From assembly GCA_026770025.1 (NCBI GenBank), contig JAMXDE010000013.1:806001-870000 (forward strand): a stretch of DNA of 64,000 nucleotides, written 5' to 3'. Shown here piece by piece: positions 61,750-64,000 of the stretch. Under the pieces are notes generated by a model that did not search any database, was not told where the DNA came from, and worked only from the letters and a program-made list of their open reading frames with translations. The position numbers and the translations under genes were made by a program. Position 1 is the stretch's first letter; each line of letters begins with the position of its first letter. Source of the stretch: Craspedostauros australis (taxonomy: Eukaryota; Bacillariophyta; Bacillariophyceae; Mastogloiales; Achnanthaceae).

Positions 61750-62070
61750 TCATGCCATCGCCCAGAGCTGAGTGAGGGGACCCGTCGGTCTCTTTGTCAC
61801 TATCTTGGCTCTGCGATGTTTGGTGCTGTAAGCGTAGATGCGTCGGCACCTGTTGCGGCTTGGCTTGAGCCTGCGGCGCTTGAAGCATTGGCGACGGATA
61901 ACCTTACCGGTTGCTGTCGTCATTGCTGCTCCAACCGCCCACACAATCTTTCCTGTGACATGCATCACAAGCTCTGCGGTGATGAGCAGGAGCCATGTGA
62001 TGATGTGTTGGATTGAGTTGAGGAGTGGTCTGCAGATAGCAAGAGCCATTCTTGCGATCCGACCTGAGTT
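61750..62070 (-). other. Open segment between Gag and Pol of element 4, with a hydrophobic stretch
   Basis: This in-frame segment of about 106 codons lies between the TGA at the end of Gag and the TGA before Pol. It has a hydrophobic stretch (IITWLLLITAELVMHVTGKIVWAV) followed by a strongly basic one (RRQCFKRRRLKPSRNRCRR). It is collinear with Gag and Pol. It could be part of a Gag-Pol linker made by read-through, or a decayed linker. Confidence 0.5.
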
Positions 62071-63657
62071 TCAATACTCTTCCTCGTCCGAGTCTTCCAT
62101 GATTTGATACATGGCGACTCTGAGCTTGTCCGCCTTTGCCTTGCTGAGTGGCTTGTCGGCTTCCTTCTCTTTCTTCTTGTCCTTCGACATGCGGCATTCC
62201 TTGGGATCGTGACGGACCCACTTGCCCTTGTCGCCGTGGTTCGGGCACCACCAGATGTCCTTGCCATTCTTGTCGGACTTCTTGTGCGGTTCCCCGGCGT
62301 TGGGAGGAGTCAGGTACCAGGGAGTATCGCCCTTTCCCTTCTCCTTCTTGCCGTTCTTCTTCTCTTTGCCCTTGTCCTTGTTGCTGTTGCTGCCTTTCTT
62401 GTCGTTTCCTTTCTTGTTGTTGCCCTTGGCCTTCTTCTTGAGTTGATCGATCTGGGCGGTGAGCGCCACGATCTTTCGATCGGCCTCTGTGGGTTCCTTC
62501 CATGTTCCGTTCTCGACCATGGTCTTGTACTTGGTGTCTGCAAGTGACATGAGTTGATCTGCTGAGAGGTCTCCGCCTTCGTTGTGCAAGTCCTCCTTCG
62601 TGCTGATGTATGACACGAACCTTGGGTCCTCCACAGTGCGGTATGCCTTGAAGAGGTTGACCAGGAGGTCGAGCGTCTTGGCTCCACGTGACGCGAGGTC
62701 ATTGCGTTGCTGCTTGACGTACTCGTTGAACTCTGTGACATTTCCTTCGAGCTCGATGATCTTGTCGTCCAGCGATGCGAGTCTGGTTCGAATGACGGAC
62801 ACGGTGGCGTTGGTGTCGACTTGAGAGAGCATCATGAGCACCTTGAAGTAGAGAAGTCCACACTGTTCCTTGCGGACCGTATACTTCTTCACCTCCAGTC
62901 CCATTCGTGATTTGCCGCTCTCCGTGAGTGAGTTGGAGAGGCATGCAAAGATCATTTGTGAGTTCTGCGCGTCTCTGGTTGGGGACTTGATCATCACTTG
63001 GCAATGTGCTCTGAGTGACTCGTATGGGATCATTCCATGTTCATTGATGAGGTTGTATGATGTTCCTTGGACGTGGAATGTGAGTGTTGGCCACCAGTTG
63101 GACAGAGTTGCTCGGTTGCGCAAGTCGTTGAGGAACACATTGATGGACTGTGACTCCACTCCGAACTCGTGCTGGAGCGGTTCGATCGCCTTGTTGTAAA
63201 TGCTCACGTCTCGCTTGCGTTCCCAGTTGAGTGGCCTGTTGTGCAGCCTTGCTGGGGTGAGTGCGAACGTGTTCGTGCGGCGTCTGCGGATGGCTGGTTC
63301 GATGTCTTCTTCTTCTTCATCGTCGTTGTCATCGTCGTCGTCGTCATCCTCATCATCGCTGTCGTCGTCGTCGTCGTTGTCGTCTCCTCCACCTCCGTCT
63401 CCTCCATTGCCTGCAGGGTTGTTTGCTGGATCTGCTGGTGGAGGCGGATTGTTGCCAGGTGGAATGATGATGTCTCCATTGGTTCCATCGGGGGTTCCCT
63501 CGTTGTTGCCGAGGTCCTCTTTGGTGGGGTCTTGGTCATCATCGTCGTTCTCTTTGTTGCGTTTGTTGCGGTCTGCCTTCCGAGCGAGCGCCACGCTTGC
63601 AGCGTTTCGGGCTTCAGCCGTGGTGCGGCCTCCGGTGCGTCGGACTTGGGTGGACAT
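62071..63657 (-). CDS. Element 4 Gag (528 aa)
   Basis: From ATG 63657 (MSTQVRRTGGRTTAEA) the protein has a charged N-terminus with a long Asp/Glu run (about residues 90-130), then the Gag core (NRPLNWERKRDVSIYNKAI..., RNRATLSNWWPTLTF). A Lys/Asn-rich region follows, and a zinc-binding motif of the CPNHGDKGKWVRHDPKEC type, which is usual for this copia lineage in place of a CCHC knuckle. It ends with an acidic tail at TGA 62071-62073. A GTG 33 bases upstream is not preferred. It makes the particle shell and binds the RNA. Confidence 0.88.
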   Translation of the reverse strand: MSTQVRRTGGRTTAEARNAASVALARKADRNKRNKENDDDDQDPTKEDLGNNEGTPDGTNGDIIIPPGNNPPPPADPANNPAGNGGDGGGGDDNDDDDDSDDEDDDDDDDNDDEEEEDIEPAIRRRRTNTFALTPARLHNRPLNWERKRDVSIYNKAIEPLQHEFGVESQSINVFLNDLRNRATLSNWWPTLTFHVQGTSYNLINEHGMIPYESLRAHCQVMIKSPTRDAQNSQMIFACLSNSLTESGKSRMGLEVKKYTVRKEQCGLLYFKVLMMLSQVDTNATVSVIRTRLASLDDKIIELEGNVTEFNEYVKQQRNDLASRGAKTLDLLVNLFKAYRTVEDPRFVSYISTKEDLHNEGGDLSADQLMSLADTKYKTMVENGTWKEPTEADRKIVALTAQIDQLKKKAKGNNKKGNDKKGSNSNKDKGKEKKNGKKEKGKGDTPWYLTPPNAGEPHKKSDKNGKDIWWCPNHGDKGKWVRHDPKECRMSKDKKKEKEADKPLSKAKADKLRVAMYQIMEDSDEEEY

Positions 63658-63808
63658 GTTGATGGTTGGTTTGGTGTGATGGTTTGTCACACTGTTGCTG
63701 TTGTTGTTCGTTGGGTTGTCGATTGTCTTGTGTTGATTGTGTTTTTCTGATGTGTGAGGTGCTCGTTTGGTTTGTCGAGCTCCTGCGTCATGTTGCGCAG
63801 AGGAAGCG

Positions 63809-64000
63809 TGTTGTTTCCCAGCAGTGGACTCGCCTGGTTTGGACGAGGACGCTGCTTGGCTCTGGTGACAACTAGCAACTTAGGAATGCATTGTAACTGT
63901 GCTGCTAATTGTGAGTGTAATTATGTATGGATGTTGCTTCATTGAGTTGCTTGGCATTCGCGTTGCTATCTGAAGTTTCTCCTCTTTTGGTTTGAATGTA
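63809..64000 (-). repeat. 5' LTR of element 4, partial (cut by the window edge)
   Basis: TGTTGTTTCCCAGCAG starts at 63809 and the match to 57432-57623 continues to the last base of the window without a visible difference. Confidence 0.93.

Larger units (their letters stand above)
57432..64000 (-). mobile_element. Copia retrotransposon element 4 (different lineage), right end outside the window
   Basis: This is a Ty1/copia element on the minus strand. Its 3' LTR is 57432-57849 and its 5' LTR begins at 63809 and leaves the window. The 192 visible LTR bases match 57432-57623 without a difference by eye. Gag (63657 leftwards) and Pol lie in the same frame throughout, with TGA codons at 62071-62073, 61750-61752 and 58516-58518. 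The proteins resemble the copia lineage with FDSDSF...VDNCAS proteases and differ strongly from families A and B. The flanking CCCAA cannot be checked against the right side. Confidence 0.92.

Overview
This window is nuclear DNA of a diatom, probably a pennate one. The key evidence is a silicon transporter gene at 46.5-48.2 kb with both EGxQ and both GRQ motifs. It is supported by secreted proteins with long Pro-Thr repeat linkers, a spliced RPB12 gene and a heavy load of Ty1/copia retrotransposons. Host genes are mostly single-exon; one 209-bp GT-AG intron is clear.

Layout. (1) 1-24.7 kb is a three-deep transposon nest. A piggyBac-type transposase relic (2-1014) is cut by an old copia element on the minus strand (element 1, family A, 1015-24282). 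Element 1 is split by a second copia element, also minus (element 3, family B, 5439-20841). Element 3 is split in turn by an intact copia element on the plus strand (element 2, family A, 10082-17933). Element 2 encodes one uninterrupted 2055-residue Gag-Pol. LTR divergence and stop-codon decay agree with the nesting order: the outer element is oldest. A partial inverted LTR copy (24283-24690) closes the block.

(2) 24.7-33.1 kb holds a broken small membrane-protein gene, a 12-bp tandem repeat, two divergently oriented paralogous sulfotransferase-like membrane proteins and a secreted Cys-rich/Pro-Thr protein.

(3) 33459-39525 is a 6.07-kb DNA transposon with 156-bp terminal inverted repeats, a perfect 4-bp target duplication (GTAA) and one large ORF with a putative RNase H-like D-D-E/D core. 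I cannot place it in a named transposon superfamily. It is the best candidate here for something undescribed.

(4) 39.6-57.4 kb is mainly host sequence: 20-bp tandem arrays inside an inverted repeat, a large secreted Pro-Thr-rich protein, a glutathione S-transferase, the silicon transporter, two gene fragments, RPB12 and a 1295-residue STAND/AAA_16-type ATPase.

(5) 57432 to the window end is a fourth copia element (minus strand), of a different lineage. Its right LTR runs off the edge. Its gag-pol frame is collinear but carries three internal TGA codons.

The genes do not form one pathway. The story of the window is repeated transposon invasion beside a silica-metabolism and cell-surface gene neighbourhood. 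All alignments were done by eye, without database searches.
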